NCBI RefSeq assembly: GCF_024273195.1
Contig: NZ_JAMZCU010000002.1
Span: forward strand, 627,640 to 691,639
From: Devosia ureilytica
GTDB lineage: Bacteria; Pseudomonadota; Alphaproteobacteria; Rhizobiales; Devosiaceae
Length of the DNA: 64,000 nt
Direction of reading: 5' to 3'
Below the pieces are notes generated by a model. That model had not been told where the DNA came from. It did not search any database and was given only the letters and a program-made list of their open reading frames with translations. The translations under genes and the position numbers were made by a program. Every line of letters begins with the position of its first letter. Positions within the stretch are counted from its first letter, which is position 1. This document shows positions 16,924 to 26,678 of this stretch, in pieces.

Positions 16924-17799
16924 TCACTCGCAGATCTGCGCCGTGCAGGTTTGGCCGTGGCAGCCGAGGTCCAGATGAAAATGATCCTGGTGATCGGCAT
17001 CGGCCTCCGGCCCCAGTACGGTGGTAAACCGCCCGCACGCCGCCCCATGCGCCTGCCGCAACAGCCGCCCCTCGGGCGCACTCATCGGCAACCAGTCGCT
17101 CTCGACATTGATCACCCTGCCGTTCGCCAATGTGAACCCGACAATATCGAGCGCATTGGCAAAGCCGTGTTCGGACACAAATCCATCGGCGGCGCTAAGG
17201 CGATTGCGGCACATGAACGAGGTGCCGGTCGTGACCGACACCACCGCGCTGTTCATCGCCGCCCGCGCATAAAGATCCACCGCGCCCACCCAATCGGCCA
17301 GGGCCCCCGCCATTTGACAATTGGTGATCACCGGGCTGGTCAGCGCAATCTCGCTGCCATTGACCCATAGGCCCGTGACCGAGAGCGGCGAACGCTCTGC
17401 GCACACGCTCTGGGCAATCGGCTCCAGCATCTCCCCCGCAACGCGTCCACCCAGCAGCGCCGGACACGCCGTCTGATAGACCCGTTCCGGCTCGCGCTCT
17501 TCCGGCGCGGACGGCGTCTTCTCAGGCTCGGGCAAGACGTCCGGCTCCGGTTCGCGCACCACGGGCGCCGGCCGCGGTCGTGGCAAGGGCGGTTCCGCTT
17601 CGGCCTCGTCCGTCCCCACCACCGGCCGCTGCTCCACCGGCGTCGGCTGGTCCGGTGCCGCTCGTGGCGCCGCGCGCGGCGCTTGCCGCTCGGGCAGCAT
17701 CTCTTCGACGAAGTCCTCGAAAGACTGCAAAAAATCCTGCGCCACCACCGGTCCGGTGGCAAGAAGCAGGGCGAAAACGGCGGCGGGGAGGATACGCAT
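16924..17799 (-). CDS. Extensin-family protein (Extensin-like C-terminal domain)
   Basis: This 291-residue exported protein has a signal peptide (cut near residue 20), a proline- and glutamate-rich linker (about residues 40-110) and a C-terminal extensin-like domain. Diagnostic blocks are SPVITNCQMAGALADW, SEHGFANALDI, then DADHQDHFHLDLGC. The histidines and aspartates resemble metal sites of D-Ala-D-Ala peptidases, so a cell-wall hydrolase role is possible but unproven. The ATG at 17799 gives a clean signal peptide, though its G-rich ribosome site is close. Confidence 0.85.
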   Translation of the reverse strand: MRILPAAVFALLLATGPVVAQDFLQSFEDFVEEMLPERQAPRAAPRAAPDQPTPVEQRPVVGTDEAEAEPPLPRPRPAPVVREPEPDVLPEPEKTPSAPEEREPERVYQTACPALLGGRVAGEMLEPIAQSVCAERSPLSVTGLWVNGSEIALTSPVITNCQMAGALADWVGAVDLYARAAMNSAVVSVTTGTSFMCRNRLSAADGFVSEHGFANALDIVGFTLANGRVINVESDWLPMSAPEGRLLRQAHGAACGRFTTVLGPEADADHQDHFHLDLGCHGQTCTAQICE

Positions 17800-17902
17800 G
17801 CTCCCCCAACGCGCCAAATGCCGTCGGCGTTGCCCAAAACACCCGGTTAACCTGCGCTAAACCATCTTTCTCGGCCCCGCCGCTTCTGCTATCAGCGCGC
17901 CT

Positions 17903-19708
<1,806 letters not shown>

Positions 19709-19733
19709 GCCGCCGACTGTGTAGGATACGCGA

Positions 19734-19761
19734 TGTCACCCCGGCGCAGGCCGGGATGACA
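19734..19761. terminator. Stem-loop between convergent lepA and osmC
   Basis: An 11-bp stem (TGTCACCCCGG with one mismatch) closes a 6-base loop, with no T-tract. It resembles the GTCATCCCGG-type palindromes common in alphaproteobacterial genomes and may serve as a two-way terminator. Confidence 0.5.
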
Positions 19762-19788
19762 CCGAGAGTGCTGTGGCCTTGCGTGCGG

Positions 19789-20214
19789 TTACGCCAGGGT
19801 AGCGTCCAGCGAAATGGCAATCGCGCCCAGCGCATTGGAAACTGGGCAGGCGGTCTTGGCCTTTTCGGCGATTTCGGCAAACTTGGCCGCATCGATGCCG
19901 GGCACCTTGCCCTCCAGCGTCAGTGCGCTGCCGGTTATGCCGGTCCCCGGGATCAACTCGACCGCCGCTGTCACCTTGAGATTGTCCGCCGGCGTGCCGT
20001 TTTCCCAAAGGAAATGCGCCAGCTGCATGGCAAAGCACCCCGCATGCGCCGCCGCGATCAGCTCCTCGGGATTGGTGCCCGATTGGCCGGTTTCATCCAC
20101 GAACCGCCCCTTGTACGTATAGGGTAATTTCGCCAGCGCCCCACTCTGGCTATCCAATGTCCCCGTGCCCTCGGTCAAAGACCCCTGCCAATTCGCCGTC
20201 GCTGTCCGCTTCAT
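19789..20214 (-). CDS. osmC: OsmC family peroxiredoxin
   Basis: This 141-residue protein has the OsmC fold, with the catalytic pair C60 (in AAHAGCFAMQ) and C123 (in ACPVSNAL). OsmC reduces organic hydroperoxides in the cytoplasm. NWQGSLTEGTGTLDSQSG at the start is typical of the OsmC subgroup, as opposed to Ohr. It is convergent with lepA and separated by a hairpin. Confidence 0.93.
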   Translation of the reverse strand: MKRTATANWQGSLTEGTGTLDSQSGALAKLPYTYKGRFVDETGQSGTNPEELIAAAHAGCFAMQLAHFLWENGTPADNLKVTAAVELIPGTGITGSALTLEGKVPGIDAAKFAEIAEKAKTACPVSNALGAIAISLDATLA

Positions 20215-20664
20215 CGTGCAATTCCTTGGTTTGGCTCAAAGATAAGAAGGCGCAATGTCGCCAGGCAGGCCCGGCGCGCCACGCCCAGCCTAACACACCC
20301 TCCCGCCAATGCAGCCGAACCCGAAATCACTTTCCGGCGGGGTGCAAGACAGCGCCGCCCACCCGCCCTTCAATGTCGCCGCGCGGCACCTGAGAGTGAG
20401 GTCTCCCCAAGCCTCCAGTCATCCGCTGACGCATTTCTCCTGCAAGCCTCATGGTGAAGTGCGCAGCCTCAGTGCTGCCTCGAACCACAAGGCGAAAGCC
20501 CCCACTCCGCCGCACCTCTCCTCCCCCTTGATGGGGGAGGTAGCGTCGCTCGCCCGCAGGGCCATAGCGAAGCTAGGTGGGGGTGCTTCTCCGGGGACAC
20601 GCAAAGCTGCCTCCCACCCCCGATGTCGCCCCGGCCTCGCGCCGGGGTACATCCGGCCAGTCAA
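20215..20664. repeat. 450-base intergenic region with two repeat elements
   Basis: I see no convincing gene here. It holds a GC-rich repeat at about 20512-20586 (CTCCCCCTTGATGGGGGAGG hairpin followed by an AGCTAGGTGGGGGTG end) related to copies near 50.0 and 52.0 kb, and a strong palindrome at 20622-20653 (CCCCGGC with its complement around CTCGC). Promoter signals for osmC were not evident. Confidence 0.55.
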
Positions 20665-21576
20665 TCACTGCTTGAAGCAGTTCTCCCGATGCCATGCCAG
20701 AAACGCCGGATGCGGCCGGTTCCGCTCCACTAATGGCCCGATCAGCCGCCCCGTCCGATTGATCAGGCTTTCAACCCCATCCCGGTCATTCACTTGCCGC
20801 GAAATGACAATGTCCAGATCATCGCTGAAGGTGATCAGCCCCCGGTCAAACATCCAATGCGCGGTCCCTGAAAGCGCCACGCCATTGTTGATGATATCGG
20901 GCCCATTATGCTCCACCGGCCGGATATGGGCGGCAGCAACCTCCGCGCGTCCGCCGCCATTGATCAATTTCAGCCCCGTCACCGCGCAGCGCTCGCCATA
21001 GGCGCGCAGCACGACCCGCCGAAACACCCGGTCCCGCACAACCCGCGTCGTCATCGCCTCGACCCGCTCGCGCTCCTGCTCGAAGGCAAACGGCGCCTGA
21101 CCCTCATCAAGCTCAAATCGCTGTTCGGCAGCCAAATCGGGCATGCCCAATCGAGGCAGCAGCGGATGTTCCTCCGCCAGCCCGCGCGTCAGGATGCGGT
21201 CAAAGTCCCGCGCCGAAATCGGCCGCACCGCCGCCTGCGCCCGGCCCGAAATCCGCCCCTGCTCGTTGAGCAGCCCGCGTTCCACAGGACCGGTGCCATC
21301 ATCAAACGGCACAGCATTGGGAAATTCCAGATAACTGCCCGGCTCGATCAGCGCCAGATGCATATTCGCCGCCGTTGGGTCCGGCACGATCCGCTCGACC
21401 TTGGCGATGGCATAATAGCCCTTCGACCCACGTACCTTCACCGGCTCGTAATAGACGATCCAATCACCCACCGAGGCCGTGGCGCGCTCCAGATAGGGTT
21501 TGGGGAACTGATAGCGCTCCGCCGGACTGTCGTCATAGATCGAATCCGCGCGATGAATGAACACCCCAAAGGTCAT
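20665..21576 (-). CDS. HNH endonuclease with an EVE/PUA-like N-terminal domain
   Basis: This 303-residue protein has two parts. Residues 1-90 (VGDWIVYYEPVKVRGSKGYY, then AIAKVERI) look like an EVE/PUA-type module that can recognise modified bases. Residues 185-260 are an HNH_2 nuclease domain with C197, H217 (AAHIRP), N231 and H240. The pairing recalls EVE-HNH enzymes that cut DNA with modified cytosine, such as VcaM4I, so a single-gene type IV restriction role is possible. The module assignment is inferred from pattern. No methyltransferase or other defence gene is adjacent. Confidence 0.75.
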   Translation of the reverse strand: MTFGVFIHRADSIYDDSPAERYQFPKPYLERATASVGDWIVYYEPVKVRGSKGYYAIAKVERIVPDPTAANMHLALIEPGSYLEFPNAVPFDDGTGPVERGLLNEQGRISGRAQAAVRPISARDFDRILTRGLAEEHPLLPRLGMPDLAAEQRFELDEGQAPFAFEQERERVEAMTTRVVRDRVFRRVVLRAYGERCAVTGLKLINGGGRAEVAAAHIRPVEHNGPDIINNGVALSGTAHWMFDRGLITFSDDLDIVISRQVNDRDGVESLINRTGRLIGPLVERNRPHPAFLAWHRENCFKQ

Positions 21577-21942
21577 TAAACAGGCCTCGCTCGTCGCACC
21601 GCCGCAGGGGCGTGTGCAGCGAGGCTAGCGTCGAATTATTGTTTTGGCCACAGTGCTCTTGCCCCTGTCTGGGATGCCGCCCACCCGCCGCCCGTCACCC
21701 TCGGCCTTGAGCCGAGGGCGCTGCACTTAGCGAGATTGCGGTGGGAAACGCTCTATGTCCCCGCAGGCGGCGAGAAACGGAACAAATGCCAACCGAGCCT
21801 GAAAAGGCCATGGGCGCTTCGCGCGCGTGGCCGGGCCCCGCCATCGGCATTGTCTGTCGTTGGCCGCTTCCGAACGCCCATTGCCCTGGGCATCCAATCA
21901 CCCGGCGCCTGCGTAGTGCTCCACGACACCGAGGAGACACCC
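21577..21942. other. 366-base intergenic region without a gene
   Basis: No coding sequence is supported. It holds a palindrome at 21698-21718 (CCCTCGGC-CTTGA-GCCGAGGG), of the same class as those near 4.2-4.3 kb, and must include the promoters of the divergent HNH and SDR genes. I could not pick them out with confidence. Confidence 0.5.
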
Positions 21943-22674
21943 ATGATACGCAACGGCGAAACCATCTGGATCATTGGCGGCTCGAGCGGCATTGGCGCGG
22001 CGCTGGCCGAGGCCTTTGCCCGGGCCGGGGCCGGGGTCGTCATCTCCGGGCGCGATCCCAAGGCGCTGGCGAAGACGGTCGACAAATATGGTCCGGCGCT
22101 GATCGCGGCCCAGGCCGATGCCACCGACGTCGCCAGCCTCGAGGCGGTTGCCGATCAATATGGCCCCTTTGATCGCGTCATCACCACCGCCGCCATCTAT
22201 GATCCCGGCCCCGTGCTCAAGGCCGACCAGAACAAGGCCGAGGCGATCTTTTCGGTCAATCTCACTGGCACGTTCAATGTGGCGCGTGTGGGGGCCAAGG
22301 CGCTGAAACCGGGCGGGCAATTGGTGCTGTTCGGCTCGGCGGCGGCCATATTCGGCCTGCCCAATGGCCAGGCCTATTCGGCCACCAAGGCCGCAACGGT
22401 GAACCTGGCCCAATCGCTGCGGGCCGAACTCTGGCCCCAAGTCGATGTGCGGCTGGTCACCCCCGGCTTTGTGCGCACGCCGCTGACCGACCAGAACCAA
22501 TTTTCCATGCCCGGTCTGATGGAGCCCGAAGATGCCGCCAAACGCATCATGGCCGGGCTGGCGACTAAGCGCTTCGAAATCGCCTTCCCCCGGCGCCTCA
22601 TCTGGCCGCTGAAAGTGCTCGGCGTGCTGCCGCACCCGCTGGCCTTCGCCATCACCGCAAGGATGCGGGGGTGA
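21943..22674 (+). CDS. Short-chain dehydrogenase/reductase (SDR)
   Basis: This 243-residue classical SDR has the cofactor motif GGSSGIG (residues 12-18) and the catalytic residues S132, Y145 and K149 in the YSATK motif. It uses NAD(P)(H) on an unknown alcohol or ketone. GAGGAG lies nine bases before the ATG. Frames that extend the gene upstream have no ribosome site and add non-family sequence. Its end nearly touches the convergent DUF2177 gene. Confidence 0.88.
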   Translation: MIRNGETIWIIGGSSGIGAALAEAFARAGAGVVISGRDPKALAKTVDKYGPALIAAQADATDVASLEAVADQYGPFDRVITTAAIYDPGPVLKADQNKAEAIFSVNLTGTFNVARVGAKALKPGGQLVLFGSAAAIFGLPNGQAYSATKAATVNLAQSLRAELWPQVDVRLVTPGFVRTPLTDQNQFSMPGLMEPEDAAKRIMAGLATKRFEIAFPRRLIWPLKVLGVLPHPLAFAITARMRG

Positions 22675-22675
22675 A

Positions 22676-23095
22676 TTAAGTGGTCAGCCTGGCCGCGAAA
22701 TATCCGGCCAGCGCCGCCGTGCCCGAGAGGAACCCTCCCCAGGCCAGGTCGATCAGGCTGATCTGCAAGGTCCAGCCCTTGAGCGTTGCAAGGTTGGTCA
22801 TGTCATAGGTGCCATAGGCCAAAAGCCCCAGCGCCACCGCCGCGATCACGGCCCAGAGCCAGGACTGGGCATTGAGCGCTGGCAACACCGCAAAGCCGAC
22901 GATCCCGGCAATATAGAAGAGGTAAAAGAGCGCCGCCGGCGCCAGATTGGGTTTGTCCAGCAGCAGCGCCCCGATCTCGCCGCGGTAAAAACCGATGCCC
23001 AGCACCGTCAGCCACAGGAAATCGAGCGCAAAGAACACCACCGCAGTGCCCGCATAGGCCACAACCAAAGTCAGCAGCGAATATCCGGCCAGCAT
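22676..23095 (-). CDS. DUF2177 family membrane protein
   Basis: This 139-residue protein has four predicted membrane helices and the DUF2177 signature YGTYDMTNLATLKGW. The function is unknown. It follows chrR by ten bases with GAGGAG before its ATG, so it is the third gene of the rpoE-chrR operon. Placement in this operon suggests a role in the response to singlet oxygen or membrane lipid damage. Confidence 0.85.
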   Translation of the reverse strand: MLAGYSLLTLVVAYAGTAVVFFALDFLWLTVLGIGFYRGEIGALLLDKPNLAPAALFYLFYIAGIVGFAVLPALNAQSWLWAVIAAVALGLLAYGTYDMTNLATLKGWTLQISLIDLAWGGFLSGTAALAGYFAARLTT

Positions 23096-23105
23096 GCTGG
23101 TCTCC

Positions 23106-23753
23106 TCAAATGCCCAGAAGCGGCTGCACCATCCGCAGCAGGCGGCTGGAAAATTTCAGGGGGGCGTCAGTGATGGCCAGGCAAATGCAATCCTGGTCCT
23201 CATCGGCAATTGGCTGATGCGTCAGCGATCCATCGGCATCCTCGATATCGCCGGGGCCGAAGCTGTCGACGGCGTCGTGAAAGCTGCCGGTCAGCACCAC
23301 GGTCAACTCCCGCCCGCCATGGCTGTGCTCGGGCACCGGCTTGCCGGCGGCAATGCGCAGGAGCCGCGCCTGGGTGGTGTCGTCGCCCGTCTTGATCAGG
23401 ATCTGCTTGGCATTGCCCAGGTTGCGCCATTTGAGGCTCTCGATATCGCCACCCAGATAGCTGCGCAGTGGTTCGGGCAGCGTCGCCCTGGCCGGACGCA
23501 GCACCGGTTTTGCCGGCTCCTCACTGGCATTGGCGAGGCGCGTCTTGAGCGTCTCCCAGCTGTCGTCAGGCCCGGCAACAGGCGCCAGGTCTTCAAGCAG
23601 TGCGCCGCCCATGGCCTCTGCCAGGGCAAGTTGGTCCCGGCATTGCGGGCACATGGCAAGATGGCACGCAACAGCCAGCGACCAGCCTTCCGAAAGGGTA
23701 CCGGCGGCGTAGTCGATGAGCAGGTCGTCGTTAAGATGGTGTCGAATGGTCAT
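23106..23753 (-). CDS. chrR: Anti-sigma factor ChrR
   Basis: This 215-residue zinc protein matches ChrR. The N-terminal anti-sigma domain has the zinc ligands H6, H31, C35 and C38 (CHLAMCPQC). The C-terminal cupin domain keeps the H-x-H ... E ligands H143, H145 and E149. In Rhodobacter, ChrR holds RpoE inactive until singlet oxygen triggers its release. Its start overlaps the rpoE stop by four bases (ATGA), so the two are coupled. Confidence 0.93.
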   Translation of the reverse strand: MTIRHHLNDDLLIDYAAGTLSEGWSLAVACHLAMCPQCRDQLALAEAMGGALLEDLAPVAGPDDSWETLKTRLANASEEPAKPVLRPARATLPEPLRSYLGGDIESLKWRNLGNAKQILIKTGDDTTQARLLRIAAGKPVPEHSHGGRELTVVLTGSFHDAVDSFGPGDIEDADGSLTHQPIADEDQDCICLAITDAPLKFSSRLLRMVQPLLGI

Positions 23754-24325
23754 TTCTTTTCCTCCAGCGCTGCCCGAAGGCGCCCGAAGGCCAGTCTGAT
23801 GCGGGATTTCACAGTGCCGATGGGCAGGCCCAGCCGGGCGGCTATGGTGCTGTGCGAGGCTTCGTCGAAGAACGACAGGCGGATCAACTCGACCTGCTCC
23901 TCGGGCAGAGCCTTGAGCGCCTCGTGGAGCGCGGCGCCACGTTGCTTGAGCTCCAGCAGCGTTGGCGCATCGGCCTCGGCGGCCGGCACCAGCGCCGGAT
24001 CATCGGGGTCAAGCGCCGGTCGCTTCTGCTTGCGCCAGGCATCGATCCAGGTGTTGCGGGCAATGGTGAATATCCAGGCCGAGGCCTGGCCGCGGGTCGG
24101 GTCGAACTGGCCGGCCTTGCGCCAGACCGCCAGCATGGTCTCCTGCATCAGGTCTTCTGCGGCCTGCCCGTCGCGGGTCAGCTTGAGCAGATAGGCCCGG
24201 ATGCGCGGCCCGAATTCGCGGAACAGCGCCTCGAACGATGCCATGTCGCGCGTGGCGGCAATGGCAACGATTTGGGCGCTGATGGTGTCATTGGGTATTC
24301 CGGCAGGCACGTTGCGGTCCGTCAT
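23750..24325 (-). CDS. rpoE: ECF sigma factor RpoE (ChrR-controlled)
   Basis: This 191-residue sigma factor has region 2 (FREFGPRIRAYLLKLTRDGQ and EDLMQETMLAVWRKAGQFDP) and region 4 (LPEEQVELIRLSFFDEASHS) typical of the ECF group that pairs with ChrR. It should direct the transcriptional response to singlet oxygen. The start MTDRNVPAGIP is chosen because it matches the usual N-terminus; longer starts add unrelated residues and run into the likely promoter. A candidate autoregulated promoter lies about 105-135 bases upstream. Confidence 0.93.
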   Translation of the reverse strand: MTDRNVPAGIPNDTISAQIVAIAATRDMASFEALFREFGPRIRAYLLKLTRDGQAAEDLMQETMLAVWRKAGQFDPTRGQASAWIFTIARNTWIDAWRKQKRPALDPDDPALVPAAEADAPTLLELKQRGAALHEALKALPEEQVELIRLSFFDEASHSTIAARLGLPIGTVKSRIRLAFGRLRAALEEKK

Positions 24326-24431
24326 GCGATGCGGGCCCCTGGCTGGCGCGGGCTCGGCAAGGCGGCGGCGCGTTGATAGCGCGTCATCCTTACACGGCTC
24401 GGCGAGTGGGTAAATCGCAAGGTTCATGTCT

Positions 24432-24461
24432 CGACTACGCGGCCCCCTCGCAACTGGATCA
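24432..24461 (-). promoter_or_regulatory. Candidate RpoE-dependent promoter of rpoE-chrR
   Basis: On the minus strand, TGATCC (24456-24461) is followed after exactly 18 bases by TAGTCG (24432-24437). TGATCC is the -35 element I recall for the Rhodobacter singlet-oxygen sigma factor. The facing gene has a similar site with the same spacing. Confidence 0.6.
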
Positions 24462-24518
24462 GTGCCCGGGGCAAATTCGCGTCCTTTGTGGCCGGGCGCA
24501 AAAATAAGTCGGCAAAAT

Positions 24519-24548
24519 GGATCCAAAAGCGCGCCGCGTCCGTAGCTT
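24519..24548 (+). promoter_or_regulatory. Candidate RpoE-dependent promoter of the amine oxidoreductase operon
   Basis: GGATCC (24519-24524) is followed after 18 bases by TAGCTT (24543-24548). The element differs at one -35 base from the site found on the opposite strand, and the expected transcript start is about 20 bases before the gene. Confidence 0.5.
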
Positions 24549-24575
24549 CTCCAAACAGGAACGGGACCACTGACA

Positions 24576-25925
24576 ATGTTTCATGCCGCTTCAGGCTTTT
24601 CCGGCTCGCATCCCGCGCGGCAACGCGTGGCTGTTGTGGGCAGCGGCGTTTCCGGGCTTTCTGCCGCCTGGCTCCTGTCAAAATCCCACGACGTGGTGCT
24701 CTACGAGGCCGATGGCCGGCCCGGCGGCCACGCCAACACCATCGATGTGCCCGGCACGGGACCGGTCGATACCGGCTTCATCGTCTATAACGAGAGCAAC
24801 TATCCCAATTTCACCGCCATGATGGCGCATCTGGGTGTCGAGAGTATTCGCTCGCAGATGTCGTTCTCGGCCTCGCTCGACCAGGGGCGTTTTGAATATT
24901 GCGGCGAAGGCTTGGGCGGCCTGCTGGCGCAGAAGCGCAATGCCTTCCGCCCCCGCTTCTGGAACCTGTTCCGCGATCTGCTGCGCTTTTATCGCGAGGC
25001 GCCCGAGGTGCTCGATCGACCCGACCTGCAGAAGCTGACGCTGGATGAATATCTCCAGGCCCAGCGCTATTCGCAGTCCTTCGTTGATGACCATCTCCTG
25101 CCCCTGGCTGCGGCGATCTGGTCATCGTCGGCCACCGACATCCGGTCCTATCCGCTGCTGGCTTTTGTCCGCTTCTTCCAGAGCCACAATCTTTTGCAGA
25201 TTTGGGAGCGCCCCAACTGGCGGACGGTCAAGGGGGGCAGTCGCGCCTATGTCACGGCGCTGCTGGCCCAGTTCAGCGGCCAATTGCGGCTGTCGACGCC
25301 CGTCGCCTCTATTGAGCGCGATGCCAGTGGTGTCACGGTGATCGACATGCAAGGGCACAAAGACCGCTTCGACCAGGTGCTGATTGCCAGCCACGCCGAT
25401 CAGGCCCTGGGCATGCTGGCGGCGCCCAGCGTCGCCGAACGCAACCTGCTCGGGGCCTTCAACTATACGCTCAACACCGCTGTCCTGCATGCCGATGCCA
25501 GCTTCATGCCGCGCCTGCGGCGGGTCTGGAGCTGCTGGAACTACATTGCAGTCGAACAGGAAAAAAGCGCTCATCCGCTGTGCGTCAGCTATTGGATGAA
25601 CCGGCTGCAGAGCCTTCCGGGCCGCGATCTCTTCGTCACCCTCAATCCGCCGCACAACCCGCAGAACGAGATTGCGCGGTTCGAATACACCCATCCCCTG
25701 TTCGACAGCAAAGCCATCCATGCCCAGGAAAATCTCTGGCAGATCCAGGGCGAGAACCGCACCTGGTATGCTGGCGCCCATTTCGGTCGCGGTTTCCATG
25801 AAGATGGCTTGCAGGCAGGCCTTGCAGCCGCCGAAGCCATGGGCGCGTTGCCCCGGCCCTGGAGCGTCGCCAATCCCTCAGGCCGCATTACCCTCGCGCC
25901 TCCGGCGGCGGCGCTGGTGGCATGA
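24576..25925 (+). CDS. FAD-dependent amine oxidoreductase (COG2907 type)
   Basis: This 449-residue flavoprotein has the dinucleotide-binding motif VVGSGVSGLSAAW at residues 20-32 followed by YEADGRPGGHANT, as in COG2907 proteins. Orthologues sit with DUF1365 and a cyclopropane-fatty-acid-synthase homologue in the RpoE/ChrR regulon of Rhodobacter and are linked to formation of modified (furan) fatty acids. Here the gene faces rpoE-chrR and overlaps the DUF1365 gene by four bases. The third usual partner, the Cfa-like methyltransferase, is not next to it. Confidence 0.88.
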   Translation: MFHAASGFSGSHPARQRVAVVGSGVSGLSAAWLLSKSHDVVLYEADGRPGGHANTIDVPGTGPVDTGFIVYNESNYPNFTAMMAHLGVESIRSQMSFSASLDQGRFEYCGEGLGGLLAQKRNAFRPRFWNLFRDLLRFYREAPEVLDRPDLQKLTLDEYLQAQRYSQSFVDDHLLPLAAAIWSSSATDIRSYPLLAFVRFFQSHNLLQIWERPNWRTVKGGSRAYVTALLAQFSGQLRLSTPVASIERDASGVTVIDMQGHKDRFDQVLIASHADQALGMLAAPSVAERNLLGAFNYTLNTAVLHADASFMPRLRRVWSCWNYIAVEQEKSAHPLCVSYWMNRLQSLPGRDLFVTLNPPHNPQNEIARFEYTHPLFDSKAIHAQENLWQIQGENRTWYAGAHFGRGFHEDGLQAGLAAAEAMGALPRPWSVANPSGRITLAPPAAALVA

Positions 25926-26674
25926 GTTTCAACTCAGCCATCTATGTGGGGCAGGTGGTGCATCAGCGGCACCGGCCCAAGAAGCACGCGCTGCGCTACC
26001 GGGTGTTTTCGCTTCTGCTCGATCTCGACGAATTGCCGCGCCTCGATCAGCTCAAGTGGTTTGGCCACAACCGCCAGGCGCTGTTCTCCTTCCGCGACAG
26101 CGACCATGGCGATGGCCTGCCCCTGCGCTATTGGGTGGCCCGGCAGCTTGCCGCCGAGGGATTGCCGGCGCCAGGCCGCATCCGCCTTCTCTGTTACCCC
26201 CGCATCCTGGGTTATGTGTTCAACCCGCTGACGGTCTGGTTCTGCGACGACGTCGAGGGCGTCCCCCTCGCCACCATCTACGAAGTCCACAACACTTTTG
26301 GCGAACGCCACACCTATGTCTTGCCGGCGGCGGCCCCCGAGCAGGCCGCCGATAAGGCCTTCCATGTCTCGCCCTTCATCGACATGGATTGCCGCTATGA
26401 GTTTCGCCTGACCCAGCCCGACGACCGGGTTCGCATTGCCATCAACGAGACCGAGAATGGCGAACCGCTGCTTTATGCCGCCTTCACCGGTCAGCGGCGG
26501 CCGTTCACCGATGCGGCGCTGTTCCGGCTGTTCCTCACCCATCCGCTAATGACCGTAAAGGTCACTGGCGCCATTCACTGGGAGGCGCTCAAGCTCTGGC
26601 TCAAGGGCGTCAGATACGTCCCTCACCCTGGCCACGTCAAAGCGAAGGCCAAGGCGCTGGAGCGGCAGGACTAA
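25922..26674 (+). CDS. DUF1365 family protein
   Basis: This 250-residue protein has the DUF1365 signature: IYVGQVVHQRHRPKKHALRY at the start, CYPRILGYVFNPLTVWFC in the middle and YEVHNTFGERHTYVLP after it. The family has no settled biochemical role but travels with COG2907 flavoproteins and Cfa-like enzymes in lipid modification clusters controlled by RpoE/ChrR. It is coupled to the oxidoreductase by an ATGA overlap and ends next to a convergent gene. Confidence 0.88.
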   Translation: MSFNSAIYVGQVVHQRHRPKKHALRYRVFSLLLDLDELPRLDQLKWFGHNRQALFSFRDSDHGDGLPLRYWVARQLAAEGLPAPGRIRLLCYPRILGYVFNPLTVWFCDDVEGVPLATIYEVHNTFGERHTYVLPAAAPEQAADKAFHVSPFIDMDCRYEFRLTQPDDRVRIAINETENGEPLLYAAFTGQRRPFTDAALFRLFLTHPLMTVKVTGAIHWEALKLWLKGVRYVPHPGHVKAKAKALERQD

Positions 26675-26678
26675 GCGG

